42,524 bases of DNA from Candidatus Anammoxibacter sp. (GTDB lineage: Bacteria; Planctomycetota; Brocadiia; Brocadiales; Anammoxibacteraceae). The notes below the pieces were generated by a model. The model saw nothing but the letters and a program-made list of their open reading frames with translations, had not been told where the DNA came from and did no database searches. Below are positions 27,723-36,394 of this stretch, piece after piece. Every line of letters starts with the position of its first letter. Position 1 is the stretch's first letter. The position numbers were made by a program, and so were the translations under genes. The stretch lies in assembly GCA_021777055.1 (NCBI GenBank), contig JAIQZO010000045.1, positions 1 to 42,524 of the forward strand, written 5' to 3'.

Positions 27723-28157
27723 CTATTCATACTGTGCCATTTCTATGATAATCTCATCCGGGCCATAAAAATATACTAATTTTTTTCCAGTTTCCGGATA
27801 AACTTCTATATTACTAAAAAGTATAAACCCTTTTTCCTTAAGGTCATCAACCTCTTTTTCTATATCATCTACCTCAAACGCTAAATGTCTTATGCCAATT
27901 TGATTGGCCTGTTCCTTATGCCTGGTTGCCGATGGCTTCGGCCAATAATACTGAATCAGTTCAATATTTGTCCTCGAATTCTTTAATGATAGTTGGGCGT
28001 ATATAGCTTTAACACTCTCTAGCTGAACAATTGAGGATATCCAATTCCCCTCTAACTCGCCTTGTTTTATTAGGCGAAACCCTAAAGCTAAAAAGAACTC
28101 TTTCGCGGTTTTTAAGTTACTGACAACAATATTAACATGATCCAGATTTTTTATCAT
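27723..28157 (-). CDS. VOC-family (glyoxalase fold) protein
   Basis: A 144-residue two-module VOC protein. The first beta-alpha-beta-beta-beta unit opens LDHVNIVVSNLKTAKEFFLALGF with the likely metal His; the second opens GIRHLAFEVDDIEKEVDDLKEKGF, and the C-terminus GPDEIIIEMAQYE supplies the last Glu ligand. The family includes glyoxalase I, methylmalonyl-CoA epimerase, dioxygenases and drug-binding proteins; the sequence seen does not settle which. It lies about 90 bases upstream of the amidase on the same strand and could share its transcript. Divergent from htrA. Confidence 0.8.
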   Translation of the reverse strand: MIKNLDHVNIVVSNLKTAKEFFLALGFRLIKQGELEGNWISSIVQLESVKAIYAQLSLKNSRTNIELIQYYWPKPSATRHKEQANQIGIRHLAFEVDDIEKEVDDLKEKGFILFSNIEVYPETGKKLVYFYGPDEIIIEMAQYE

Positions 28158-28354
28158 ATGATATAATTAATTTACAGTTCATCTACTCTAAAATATTATA
28201 AAGAAAGAATATTTCTATCTTTATCGAATCTATTAAAATATTTTATCCTTTTCATAATATAAAATCAAAAACATATACAAAATTAACGTTGATGCTTTTT
28301 TATACCTTTATACGTTTTCATGAAATGTAAAGAGTAGAGACGAAGACTGCCATG

Positions 28355-28383
28355 TTGACATTTTTTTTATACATAACTATGAT
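28355..28383 (+). promoter_or_regulatory. Sigma-70-type promoter of the HtrA gene
   Basis: TTGACA (28355-28360), a 17-base spacer and TATGAT (28378-28383) form a near-consensus vegetative promoter 74 bases upstream of the htrA ATG. The gene's Shine-Dalgarno AAAGGAGA follows near 28444. A dedicated envelope-stress-sigma sequence is not evident. Confidence 0.8.
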
Positions 28384-28457
28384 AAGAGTATTACCTTTTA
28401 GCAAAAAGATTAAATGAGAAAAAATAATTTTAAATAACTTTTTAAAGGAGACAGCAA

Positions 28458-29975
28458 ATGATTTTACTAAAAAGTATTAAAACTATTCTTATAATATTTA
28501 TTTGCATAATTGCAGAAGGATCATTTTTTCTTGGTATCGGGCAATCTGCAGAATCAGAGCCGTCTTATAAAGCATACGAGTGGCATAATCATGATGAAGA
28601 GGTCTTTAACATTGCAGATCGTAAGATTACCACCCTGCGGGACCTTAATAACGCCTTTGTAGAAATAGTAGACCATGCAGATGACACGGTAGTAACCGTA
28701 TTTACAGAACGGGTCTTAAAAGGCGGCATATTTAATCAACTGCCATTTTTCAGAGGCCCTTTCCAAGGTTTTATGCAGGATTTTTTTAATAATTCTAGAT
28801 CCAGAAATCAGCAGGAGCAAGAGTACCATCAGAAGGGATTTGGTTCAGGCGTTATAGTTAGTGCGGACGGATATATCTTGACTAACAACCATGTTGTCGA
28901 AAGCGCGGATACCATATACGTAAAGCTATTAGATAAAAGAACCATACCTGCGAAAGTTATTGGAACCGACCCTAAAACAGATATAGCTGTTCTCAAGATT
29001 GAAGAAAAAGGACTACCCTCCATTAGTTTTGGTGACAGTGATAAACTTCGTGTGGGGGAATGGGTTCTCGCTATTGGCAGTCCCATTTCCGCTAATCTTG
29101 ACAATACGGTTACCAGGGGTATTGTTAGTGCTGTGGGCCGCTCCAACGTTGGAATAGCTGATTATGAGGATTTTATTCAAACTGATGCTGCAATAAACCC
29201 AGGAAACTCTGGTGGGGCGTTAATTAACCTTGACGGTCGGTTAATAGGGATAAATACGGCAATTGCTTCCCAGAGCGGCGGTTTTCAGGGTATAGGCTTT
29301 GCCGTTCCCATAAATATGGCAAGGAACGTAATGGATGCGTTAATAAAATACGGGGTCGTTACACGGGGTTGGTTGGGGGTATACATGCAGGATATTGATA
29401 AAGAGATGGCAAAGGCAATGGAACTGAATGTGGGTAAAGGAACCCTGGTAGGAGATGTAACAAAGAACAGCCCTGCAGAAAAAGCTGGAATTGAGGTAGG
29501 TGATATTATCCTTGAATTGAATAAGGAGAAAGCCGAAAGCGCCACTCAACTTCATAACACCATTGCACTAATGGCGCCAGGAACAGAAATAGAGCTTAAA
29601 ATTTTACGGGACTCTAAAGAGGAGATCAAAAGAATCAAGATAGGAAAGCTGCAGGTAGATACAGTCGCACCGGAAACGCAGCAGAAGCTGCAAGATCTGT
29701 TCGGGTTTTCAATTGAGGCATTTTCCCCAACAATGGCAGAGAAATATAATCTGGATAAATCTTTAAAGGGTGTTGTTATCTCTGAAATCGATATCACTGC
29801 TGTTGGAGCAAGAGCAGGATTGCAGGAAGGCGATCTGATATTCAAGATAAATCGCAAATCGGTCGATAATATAGAAGAGTTTAACAATTTTGTAACGGAT
29901 ATCAAAGAAGGTGATTCGATTCTTTTGCAGGTGATACGCCAAAATCAAAGTTTTTTTGTCGCATTTAGTATATAG
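28458..29975 (+). CDS. degP: Periplasmic serine protease, DegP/HtrA (Do) family
   Basis: A 505-residue exported protease/chaperone for envelope protein quality control. A signal peptide or anchor (about 1-30) precedes a trypsin-like domain with the full triad: His145 (TNNHVV), Asp175 (TDPKTDIAVLKI) and Ser251 (NPGNSGGAL). Two PDZ domains follow: VVTRGWLGVYMQDIDKEMAK... with GTLVGDVTKNSPAEKAGIEV, and GFSIEAFSPTMAEKY... with GVVISEIDITAVGARAGLQ. Length matches DegP/DegQ/MucD (two PDZ domains). A good promoter and Shine-Dalgarno lie upstream, and the gene is flanked downstream by repeat copies B and C. Confidence 0.95.
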   Translation: MILLKSIKTILIIFICIIAEGSFFLGIGQSAESEPSYKAYEWHNHDEEVFNIADRKITTLRDLNNAFVEIVDHADDTVVTVFTERVLKGGIFNQLPFFRGPFQGFMQDFFNNSRSRNQQEQEYHQKGFGSGVIVSADGYILTNNHVVESADTIYVKLLDKRTIPAKVIGTDPKTDIAVLKIEEKGLPSISFGDSDKLRVGEWVLAIGSPISANLDNTVTRGIVSAVGRSNVGIADYEDFIQTDAAINPGNSGGALINLDGRLIGINTAIASQSGGFQGIGFAVPINMARNVMDALIKYGVVTRGWLGVYMQDIDKEMAKAMELNVGKGTLVGDVTKNSPAEKAGIEVGDIILELNKEKAESATQLHNTIALMAPGTEIELKILRDSKEEIKRIKIGKLQVDTVAPETQQKLQDLFGFSIEAFSPTMAEKYNLDKSLKGVVISEIDITAVGARAGLQEGDLIFKINRKSVDNIEEFNNFVTDIKEGDSILLQVIRQNQSFFVAFSI

Positions 29976-30023
29976 TAAAAAGTAGAGAGAGATAACATGG
30001 TGCGGCAAAGCCGCAACCAAATA

Positions 30024-30174
30024 CAGAATACAGGAGTTAGAATGCAGAATGCAGCATAGATTTGTTCTTGTTTTGCAATAGAGTTATTAATTGTAAATTT
30101 CTATTCACTTCCTGACTCCTGTATTCCATATAAACTACAAATCTTTTTAAAAAGAAGTTTTTATAAAGTAATAC
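30024..30174. repeat. MITE-like inverted-repeat element, copy B
   Basis: This copy is in inverted orientation relative to the element at 241-427. The core arms are GAATACAGGAGTTAGAA (30026-30042) and CCTGACTCCTGTATTC (30111-30126), and the side module CTTTTTAAAAAGAAG...TTTATAAAGTAAT follows at 30135-30174. Compared with copy A, the arm base in GAATA(G/C)AGGAG and its partner in CTCCT(C/G)TATTC have both changed, keeping the pair. Confidence 0.7.
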
Positions 30175-30180
30175 TATTTG

Positions 30181-30242
30181 AATTCAGTAGTCAGAAGACA
30201 AGATTCAGGATGAGAAAACCTACACCTGCATTACTGAATTCT
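30181..30242. repeat. Related short inverted repeat, copy C
   Basis: GAATTCAGTA (30181-30190) pairs with TACTGAATTC (30233-30242). The inside contains GTCAGAAGACAAGATTCAGG, similar to words in copies A and B. It directly adjoins copy B and ends about 40 bases before the next gene, so it could form a hairpin in that gene's leader. Confidence 0.55.
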
Positions 30243-30283
30243 GAACAGTTACTAACGTTTCAAAAAGGTGTAGGAGCATAATC

Positions 30284-31087
30284 TTGAAAGGTATTTTGAA
30301 AGATAAAAGCGATAACGTTCTACAGGGAATTGTTAAACGAGACAAATGGGTTTGTGTCGAAAAAAGATTAAAGTTCTCCATTATTGTTTTTCTGATTTCT
30401 CTAGTTGTATGTAGTAAATATTTACATATAAACCTATTTTCCATACAGACAAGTGAAGCAGACTACTACACATACTATACTGATGTAGAACCACCGGAAA
30501 ATTCATCATTTAAGGTATGGTGTGAGAGGAACTTCTTAGATGGCCATTCTATTTATAACGCCTATCGTCAGATTGCTTTTAAGATAAAATATAGAGAGGA
30601 GCCACCGCACAATGATTTTTGGCAAACGCCTCTTGAAACCATGCACCGCCATGCGGGTGATTGCGAAGATGCCGTATTGTTTTTTAATAATATTCTGCCA
30701 CACCATACCAACAACGGTAGGATTGTATGGGGCGTAATTGAGGATTTAGTAAAGAATGTGGAATTTGCACATGTATGGTTTGAATTAAAAGATAGAAAAG
30801 GTGAGCCGTATTTTGTTGACCCCTTTACAAACGACTGGAACGGCATAACTCATTTAGCTTTATTAAAAGATAAAAAAATAAAGATGGAGATTGTCGGTAT
30901 ACCAAACAAACTGATAGGAGACTTGCTGGACAACAACCTGGAAATTGAAGCTATAAAAAGATCAATTATAATAAGAAAACAATTTTTTGATCCTGACGTG
31001 ATCAGGATGATAGATGATATCTTTGCAAAATTACAACGTGTTTCATTGCGATATGTTGAACAGAAGAGGATGTTAAGACGCCCATAG
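30284..31087 (+). CDS. Membrane-anchored transglutaminase-like protein
   Basis: A 267-residue protein with one N-terminal membrane helix (FSIIVFLISLVVCSKYLHI, about 28-48) and a periplasmic transglutaminase-like fold. The likely triad is Cys in HAGDCEDAVLFF, His in EFAHVWFELKDRKGE and Asp in YFVDPFTNDW. Such domains cleave or form amide bonds or merely bind peptides; the target is unknown. The TTG start has GTAGGAGC in front of it, which supports it over downstream starts. The leader carries repeat copy C. The gene stands alone between htrA and mreB. Confidence 0.7.
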   Translation: MKGILKDKSDNVLQGIVKRDKWVCVEKRLKFSIIVFLISLVVCSKYLHINLFSIQTSEADYYTYYTDVEPPENSSFKVWCERNFLDGHSIYNAYRQIAFKIKYREEPPHNDFWQTPLETMHRHAGDCEDAVLFFNNILPHHTNNGRIVWGVIEDLVKNVEFAHVWFELKDRKGEPYFVDPFTNDWNGITHLALLKDKKIKMEIVGIPNKLIGDLLDNNLEIEAIKRSIIIRKQFFDPDVIRMIDDIFAKLQRVSLRYVEQKRMLRRP

Positions 31088-31303
31088 GTTAGAGTTTTCT
31101 AAAATACAGTAATCAGAACCTCTGTTTAGATAACGGGGATCAACATAATCTACAAGTTTGTATGCTGTTTTATCCCTAGGATGTTTATATTTTGCAACAT
31201 ATGATAAGAGGTATGGAACTTTGACTCTCAGGAAATTAAATATAAGCCTTAAGAGCCGACTACAAATAGTACTTATGATAATTACTTCATGACGAAGAAC
31301 CAT
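31073..31303 (-). CDS. Doubtful small ORF
   Basis: A 76-codon ORF that lies almost entirely in the 326-base space between the transglutaminase-like gene and mreB and overlaps the former's end by 15 bases. Its C-terminal half (YKHPRDKTAYKLVDYVDPRY) has protein-like composition, but there is no good ribosome site and no family I recognise. It may be chance or a remnant. Confidence 0.2.
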   Translation of the reverse strand: MVLRHEVIIISTICSRLLRLIFNFLRVKVPYLLSYVAKYKHPRDKTAYKLVDYVDPRYLNRGSDYCILENSNLWAS

Positions 31304-31340
31304 GGATATGTTATTCGCTCCAACTGTTTATGATTTTCCC

Positions 31341-31368
31341 TTGACTTTTAGTTCTCCAAACGTATAAT
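31341..31368 (+). promoter_or_regulatory. Sigma-70-type promoter of mreB
   Basis: TTGACT (31341-31346), a 16-base spacer and TATAAT (31363-31368) lie 45 bases upstream of the mreB ATG, giving a leader of about 40 bases. AAGGTAGG just before the ATG is the ribosome site. Confidence 0.85.
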
Positions 31369-31413
31369 CGCCAGAGTATATTAATATATAAGTTAAATTT
31401 CTAAGGTAGGTTA

Positions 31414-32469
31414 ATGCATCCATTAGATTATTTTTTAGGGCTCATGTCTATCGATATGGGTATCGATCTAGGCACGGCAAATACTCTGGTTTATGTTGTT
31501 GGTGAAGGTATTGCGTTAAATGAACCCACCGTGGTTGCGGTTAAACCAGGGACTAATCATGTGTTGCTTAATGGACATGCAGTTGGTGTTAACGCCAAAG
31601 AGATGCTTGAGAAAGCGCCTGCCAATATTTCCGTTATTCGGCCATTGAAAGATGGAGTTATTGCGGACTTTGATATAACTGAAGCGATGTTAAGGCACTT
31701 TATATTAAAAGTACATAAACGGAAATGGGGTATTAGGCCCAGGATAATAATTGCTATTCCTTCTGGAATAACTACAGTTGAAAAAAGGGCAGTTGTAAAT
31801 TCAGCTGAAAGGGCTGGCGCCAGGGAAGTTTATCTGATTTCCGAACCAAAGGCGGCGGCAATCGGCGTAGGGCTTCCGGTTGGTGAGCCCGTGGCCAGTA
31901 TGATTGTTGATATTGGGGGTGGTACCACCGAAGTTGCGGTAATCTCCCTGGGAGATATTTTTACACATATAAGTCTGCGAACCGGTGGTGATAAAATAGA
32001 TGAGGCCCTGGTTCAATACATTAAACGTACGTATAATCTAGATATCGGATATCGTACAGCAGAAAGAATCAAGATCCAGATTGGTTCTGCATTTCCTTTA
32101 AAAGAGGAGCTTACTATGGAGATAAGAGGCCGGGACTCTATTGCAGGGCTACCACGCGCTACTACAATTGGGTCAGAAGAGGTAAGGGAAGCTCTCCAAG
32201 GGCCTATACTTGCCATATTAGACGCGGTTAAATCTACTCTTGAAAATACTGGCGCTGAACTATCTTCCGATCTGATTGAGACTGGTATGGTTATGGTTGG
32301 TGGTGGTAGTCAGATTAGGGGATTTGATAGACTGATTTCAGAAGAGACCGGCTTGCCTGTAAAAGTAGCAGACGACCCCATGACGGCCGTGGTTAGGGGG
32401 ACTGGACATTTGCTGGAAAACATTGAGATGTACAAAGATGTTTTAAGGGATGAAGAACTTCAATCTTAG
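31414..32469 (+). CDS. mreB: Rod shape-determining actin homologue MreB
   Basis: A 351-residue MreB: phosphate-1 loop DMGIDLGTANTLVYVVGEG, connecting motifs, phosphate-2 VDIGGGTTEVAVISLGDI, and adenosine motif GMVMVGGGSQIRGFD. It polymerises along the inner membrane and guides cell-wall synthesis in elongating cells. Length is typical. It has its own promoter and AAGGTAGG ribosome site. mreC overlaps its last 20 bases, but mreD, the PBP2 gene and rodA do not follow as they do in many bacteria. Rod-type wall synthesis genes in a planctomycete-like genome would be of interest. Confidence 0.96.
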   Translation: MHPLDYFLGLMSIDMGIDLGTANTLVYVVGEGIALNEPTVVAVKPGTNHVLLNGHAVGVNAKEMLEKAPANISVIRPLKDGVIADFDITEAMLRHFILKVHKRKWGIRPRIIIAIPSGITTVEKRAVVNSAERAGAREVYLISEPKAAAIGVGLPVGEPVASMIVDIGGGTTEVAVISLGDIFTHISLRTGGDKIDEALVQYIKRTYNLDIGYRTAERIKIQIGSAFPLKEELTMEIRGRDSIAGLPRATTIGSEEVREALQGPILAILDAVKSTLENTGAELSSDLIETGMVMVGGGSQIRGFDRLISEETGLPVKVADDPMTAVVRGTGHLLENIEMYKDVLRDEELQS

Positions 32470-33295
32470 TATAAAATTGCTTTCCGGGAAACATATACCG
32501 GTTGTGCTCCTCCTGCTTTTTGCACTCCTGTTGGCTTTTTTCTTACCCGCTAGTATTTCAAATCAAATAAAACATGGTGCTGGCATTGTCGCTGTTCCAT
32601 TTCAAAAAGCAGCAACGGTTACGGTTGATAAAGTTTCTATCTTTTTTGAGAGGCTGTTTTCATTCGGGGAACCGGAGCAGGAAAATATTAGGCTAAAAGA
32701 GGATGTAGACAGATTAAAGAATCTGATATTAAAACAGGCGGATGTAATTTATAAATTAAAAAATGAGGTTAGGAGCCTATCAAATTATTATGATAACAGA
32801 AAAGTTACGGAAAAGCCCCTGATTGCAAACGTTATCGGATATGATACATTAGCATTTAGGAAAAGCTTATTGCTTGATGTTGGGACTAAAAGAGACGTTG
32901 CTGTAAATGATATAGTAGTTTTTGGCAATGCTCTTATTGGGCGTGTATTTTCTACTTCCATGTATACCAGCCGGGTTCAATTGGTAACAGATCCTGATAT
33001 TAGACTGCCATCGCGGGTACTTGAGACGAGGAATCAGGGAATTCTAACTGGCAACAGTAATCATACTTGCCGCATGGAGTATGTTCCGGAAACCGCAAAT
33101 GTAACAGAAGGTGAGAGTGTGGTAACGTCCGGTGCAGGTGGTGTATATCCAGATTCTATCCCTATTGGTGTAATAATCAAGGTGGAAAAAGTGAGCAGCC
33201 ATCTTTTCCAAAATATTACAGTTCGTCCGTTTGTAGATGTTGCTCAGATAGAAGCTGTCCTGGTAATCAAAAATGAAACTAATATAGACGGTTAA
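32450..33295 (+). CDS. mreC: Rod shape-determining protein MreC
   Basis: A 281-residue MreC: cytosolic start, one membrane helix (HIPVVLLLLFALLLAFFLP), a coiled-coil (about 75-110; EQENIRLKEDVDRLKNLIL) and the beta-barrel domain with VIGYDTLAFRKSLLLDVGTK, VFGNALIGRVF, TDPDIRLPSRV and VVTSGAGGVYPDSIPIGVI. It connects MreB filaments with the periplasmic wall synthases. The start overlaps the mreB end by 20 bases and is preceded by AAGGG within mreB, so the two are translationally coupled. Confidence 0.93.
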   Translation: MKNFNLSIKLLSGKHIPVVLLLLFALLLAFFLPASISNQIKHGAGIVAVPFQKAATVTVDKVSIFFERLFSFGEPEQENIRLKEDVDRLKNLILKQADVIYKLKNEVRSLSNYYDNRKVTEKPLIANVIGYDTLAFRKSLLLDVGTKRDVAVNDIVVFGNALIGRVFSTSMYTSRVQLVTDPDIRLPSRVLETRNQGILTGNSNHTCRMEYVPETANVTEGESVVTSGAGGVYPDSIPIGVIIKVEKVSSHLFQNITVRPFVDVAQIEAVLVIKNETNIDG

Positions 33296-33317
33296 ATAAT
33301 ATACTTGCAGATACTAA

Positions 33318-34052
33318 ATGACTGTAAAAAAAACTGACAATAAAAAGGCCAGTGGCAGGGAGTATCTTAACAAGAGACCGACTATTAAGCAATTACCAGA
33401 AGATGAAAGACCGCGAGAGCGGTTAATTCATAAGGGGGAAGAGTATCTTTCAGACGCAGAGTTGCTTGGTATAATTATCAGAGACGGCACTCCAAATGAG
33501 AGTGCCATAGACATAGCGAGAAAGGTTTTAGTCAAGTTCGGTAATTTCAGAGAATTGGGAACAAAGACCATTTCCGAGTTATGTAGAATAGATGGTATTG
33601 GTGAGGCAAAGGCAGCACAGATAAAGGCGGCTATTGCAATTGCAAAGAGGTATTCCACTATAACAATAAAACCGGGAAAGAAGTTTAGTGGAAGCCAAGC
33701 TGTCTTTAACCATTTTCATGAGAAGCTAAGAGATAAGAAGAGAGAAACATTTTTAGCTGTAATGCTTGATAACAAAAACAGGTTATTGAAAGAGATAGAG
33801 ATCTCTATTGGAAGTCTAACATCAAGTATTGTTCATCCACGTGAAGTTTTTGGACCGGCCATAAGGGAACATGCAGCTTCTGTTATATTCGTCCATAACC
33901 ATCCGAGCGGTGATCCATATCCAAGTAATGAAGATATAGAGATAACCAAACGACTAAAAAAGGTAAGTGGTATAGTTGGCATTAAGATACTTGATCATAT
34001 AATTATAGGTAATACAGAATATTTTAGTTTGCAAGATAAAGGTTTATTATGA
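33318..34052 (+). CDS. radC: RadC/JAB-domain DNA-associated protein
   Basis: A 244-residue RadC-family protein: an N-terminal helix-hairpin-helix part (SELCRIDGIGEAKAAQIKAAI) and a C-terminal JAB/MPN-like domain with metal motif HPREVFGPAIREHAASVIFVHNHPSGDPYPSNED. Once linked to repair and later to fork-associated or natural transformation roles, its activity is still unsettled. It lies 22 bases after mreC, as in many bacteria, and the next gene overlaps its stop (ATGA), so it is in one operon with mreBC and the membrane protein. Confidence 0.9.
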   Translation: MTVKKTDNKKASGREYLNKRPTIKQLPEDERPRERLIHKGEEYLSDAELLGIIIRDGTPNESAIDIARKVLVKFGNFRELGTKTISELCRIDGIGEAKAAQIKAAIAIAKRYSTITIKPGKKFSGSQAVFNHFHEKLRDKKRETFLAVMLDNKNRLLKEIEISIGSLTSSIVHPREVFGPAIREHAASVIFVHNHPSGDPYPSNEDIEITKRLKKVSGIVGIKILDHIIIGNTEYFSLQDKGLL

Positions 34053-34918
34053 ACGGCGAGACTAATAAAGAAAAAAGAAAATTATTAAAGACGTATGGAT
34101 GGATAGGGCTTGCTCTGATCCTTTTTGCGGAGGGGGCATTATTATTACATAGGCAGGGTTTTGCATGTGCACATACATTAAGTACGTGGACGACGCCCCT
34201 TTGTTGGGCTGGCTACCTACTGTTTATCGACAGTATTATTTACAGAATAAAGGGTAATTCGCTTATATATAACAGACGCAAGGAGTTTTTTATACAGATA
34301 CCTTTGTCAATTGCCTTTTGGGCAATGTTTGAGGTTTATAATTACCATTTACATAACTGGGAATACCTTGGACTACCAAAGGATAATTTACTATTGTGTA
34401 TAGGACTTATTACAGCTTACGGTTCCATTATGCCTGGCCTTTTTCTAACACACGAACTGCTTGAATCGCTACATCTGTTTGACAAATTTAAGATAACTAA
34501 GCTAAATGTGGACAATAAGGTTGTGTATGGAGGAATAGTACTAGGCTTTCTTTTTGTGATGTTTCCTCTTCTAGTAGATGAAAGTATAGCAATATATCTC
34601 TTTGGTCTTGTTTGGACAGGCTTTGTTTTGATTTTTGATCCTATTGTTTATAGCAGCCGTGGTGAATCTTTATTAAAAGATTTAGAAGATGGTAAACTGG
34701 CAAGGATATTAAGCCTTTTTACTGCAGGTCTAATTTGTGGAGTTTTATGGGAGTTTTGGAACTATTGGTCAGCTACAAAATGGGTCTATACTGCTCCGTT
34801 TACACAGGAGATAAAGATCTTTGAGATGCCCCTCATAGGATTTCTCGGGTTTGCGCCATTTGCATGGGAGTATTTCGCCTTTTATAGCTTTTGCAAAATA
34901 TTTGTTAAGAAGGATTAA
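34049..34918 (+). CDS. Unknown membrane protein with internal duplication
   Basis: A 289-residue integral membrane protein with about eight helices. The two halves look duplicated: GYLLFIDSIIYRIKGNSL (about 54-71) matches GFVLIFDPIVYSSRGESL (about 195-212), and FWAMFEVYNYHLHNWEYL (about 94-111) matches LWEFWNYWSATKWVYTAP later on. Both units thus have an Asp-Ile/Pro-Ile-Tyr start and a Trp/Phe-Glu-x-Tyr/Trp-Asn-Tyr end. The pattern 'aromatic helix end, then W-x-Y, then Pro-Leu-x-x-Phe' recalls the two-module membrane lycopene-cyclase fold, but I see none of its clear motifs, so this is only a hint. Start overlaps the radC stop (ATGA); aroC follows two bases after its stop. Confidence 0.7.
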   Translation: MNGETNKEKRKLLKTYGWIGLALILFAEGALLLHRQGFACAHTLSTWTTPLCWAGYLLFIDSIIYRIKGNSLIYNRRKEFFIQIPLSIAFWAMFEVYNYHLHNWEYLGLPKDNLLLCIGLITAYGSIMPGLFLTHELLESLHLFDKFKITKLNVDNKVVYGGIVLGFLFVMFPLLVDESIAIYLFGLVWTGFVLIFDPIVYSSRGESLLKDLEDGKLARILSLFTAGLICGVLWEFWNYWSATKWVYTAPFTQEIKIFEMPLIGFLGFAPFAWEYFAFYSFCKIFVKKD

Positions 34919-34920
34919 AG

Positions 34921-36321
34921 ATGATAAGGTATTTGACTGCCGGGGAATCTCACGGTATTGCATGTTCAACAATAATTGAAGGTGTTCCTTCCGGTATTTG
35001 TGTTCAGAAAAAAGATATAGAGATGGACTTGATTAGACGTCAGGCCGGATATTGCAGAGGGTGGCGACAGGCCGTAGAAAAAAACGAATTACATGTTACT
35101 GCAGGTGTTCACAACGCAATGACTACAGGAGCGCCCATAAATATAATGATCTATAATACAGAGGGTGTCCATAATCCTGTTTGGAGAAATGCTATTGGTG
35201 CTTACCCTGAAGAGATAGAAAACAGTGATGTTACATATGACGAGGCAGTAAATGAGAAGTTTCGCAGTGTTTTTATCCCTGGCCATGCAGACCTTCCCGG
35301 AATAATTAAATACCGACATGAATGTAATAATTTACGATTTGTGAGTGATCGTGCCAGCGCAAGGGAAACAATTACCAGGGTAACTGTAGGTACTATTGCA
35401 AAACAGTTCCTAGCGGAATTTGGTATTTCTGTCCTTAGTTATGTTACACAGATGGGAAATGCAAAGATGGAAGGCAACAGGGATGTTAAGATCTCTGACG
35501 GAATTATTGAAAAGGTTAAATTTATTGATAATCAGATTATAAATAATTTCAGGGCAACTTGTAAGCTAATTGAAGAGAGATCTCTTACTATTTTTGATGT
35601 ACCGACCAAAACGCAGTCTGAAAACAGGAAACAGATAATCAATATACTTAATGAAAATCTAGCAAAACTTTCTGATTGTGAAAAAGTAAAGTGTCCTAAT
35701 GAAGCTGCCGCAAAAGCCATGGTTGCAGAAATAGATGAAGCAAGGAAGGAGGGTGATACTGTGGGCGGTGTGATTAAAATTGTGGCCGCAAACCTTCCTC
35801 CTGGATTGGGTAGCTATGTGCATTGTGATAAAAGGTTGGGAAGCAAGATTGCAAGCTCTATTTTAGGTATACCTGCGGTTAAAGGTGTAGAGTTCGGTAA
35901 AGGATTCGATGTTGCAAATATGCGCGGTTCAGAACTGCACGATCCCATAACCATGAATGGAGAAGATTTTTTCCAGCGTAAGACGAACAATGCCGGTGGA
36001 CTTGAAGGGGGTATGACTAACTCTGAGCCGTTAATTGTTAATGTTGCAATAAAACCTATCTCTATGATTTCGAAGAAAGCTATCCAAACAGTTGATATTA
36101 AAACAGGGGAAGAGACTGCAAAAACTAGCGGTGAAAGGGCAGACGTAAGTGCCATTCCTTCTGCAACTGTGATTGGAGAATCGATCGTTGCCATTGAGAT
36201 TGCAAATGCTATAATAGAAAAATTTGGCGGCGACCAAATAGACGAAATAAAAGAGAATTTTAAGAATTATATATCTTATGTCACTGAATTTTATAAGAAT
36301 ATAAAAAGTAAAAAAGCGTAG
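34921..36321 (+). CDS. aroC: Chorismate synthase, long divergent form
   Basis: A 466-residue AroC, which uses reduced FMN to turn 5-enolpyruvylshikimate-3-phosphate into chorismate. Family hallmarks are MIRYLTAGESHG, DLIRRQAGYCRGWRQAVEKNE, RASARETITRVTVGTIAKQ, GSYVHCDKRLGSKIAS, NAGGLEGGMTNSEPL and the terminal ERADVSAIPSATVI (like ERSD in Bacillus). It is about 70-90 residues longer than usual: a helical stretch of about 60 residues (about 185-250) sits where other AroCs have a short loop, and the PRPGHAD motif has become FIPGHAD. Helical C-terminal tail. Two bases after the previous gene, hence the same operon. Likely active, but worth testing. Confidence 0.88.
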   Translation: MIRYLTAGESHGIACSTIIEGVPSGICVQKKDIEMDLIRRQAGYCRGWRQAVEKNELHVTAGVHNAMTTGAPINIMIYNTEGVHNPVWRNAIGAYPEEIENSDVTYDEAVNEKFRSVFIPGHADLPGIIKYRHECNNLRFVSDRASARETITRVTVGTIAKQFLAEFGISVLSYVTQMGNAKMEGNRDVKISDGIIEKVKFIDNQIINNFRATCKLIEERSLTIFDVPTKTQSENRKQIINILNENLAKLSDCEKVKCPNEAAAKAMVAEIDEARKEGDTVGGVIKIVAANLPPGLGSYVHCDKRLGSKIASSILGIPAVKGVEFGKGFDVANMRGSELHDPITMNGEDFFQRKTNNAGGLEGGMTNSEPLIVNVAIKPISMISKKAIQTVDIKTGEETAKTSGERADVSAIPSATVIGESIVAIEIANAIIEKFGGDQIDEIKENFKNYISYVTEFYKNIKSKKA

Positions 36322-36394
36322 ATCTAAAAGTTATTAATCAGTAAATAAAACATAACCTTCTAGGGGTATTATTAAAGCCGGTTTAGAAAAAGTA

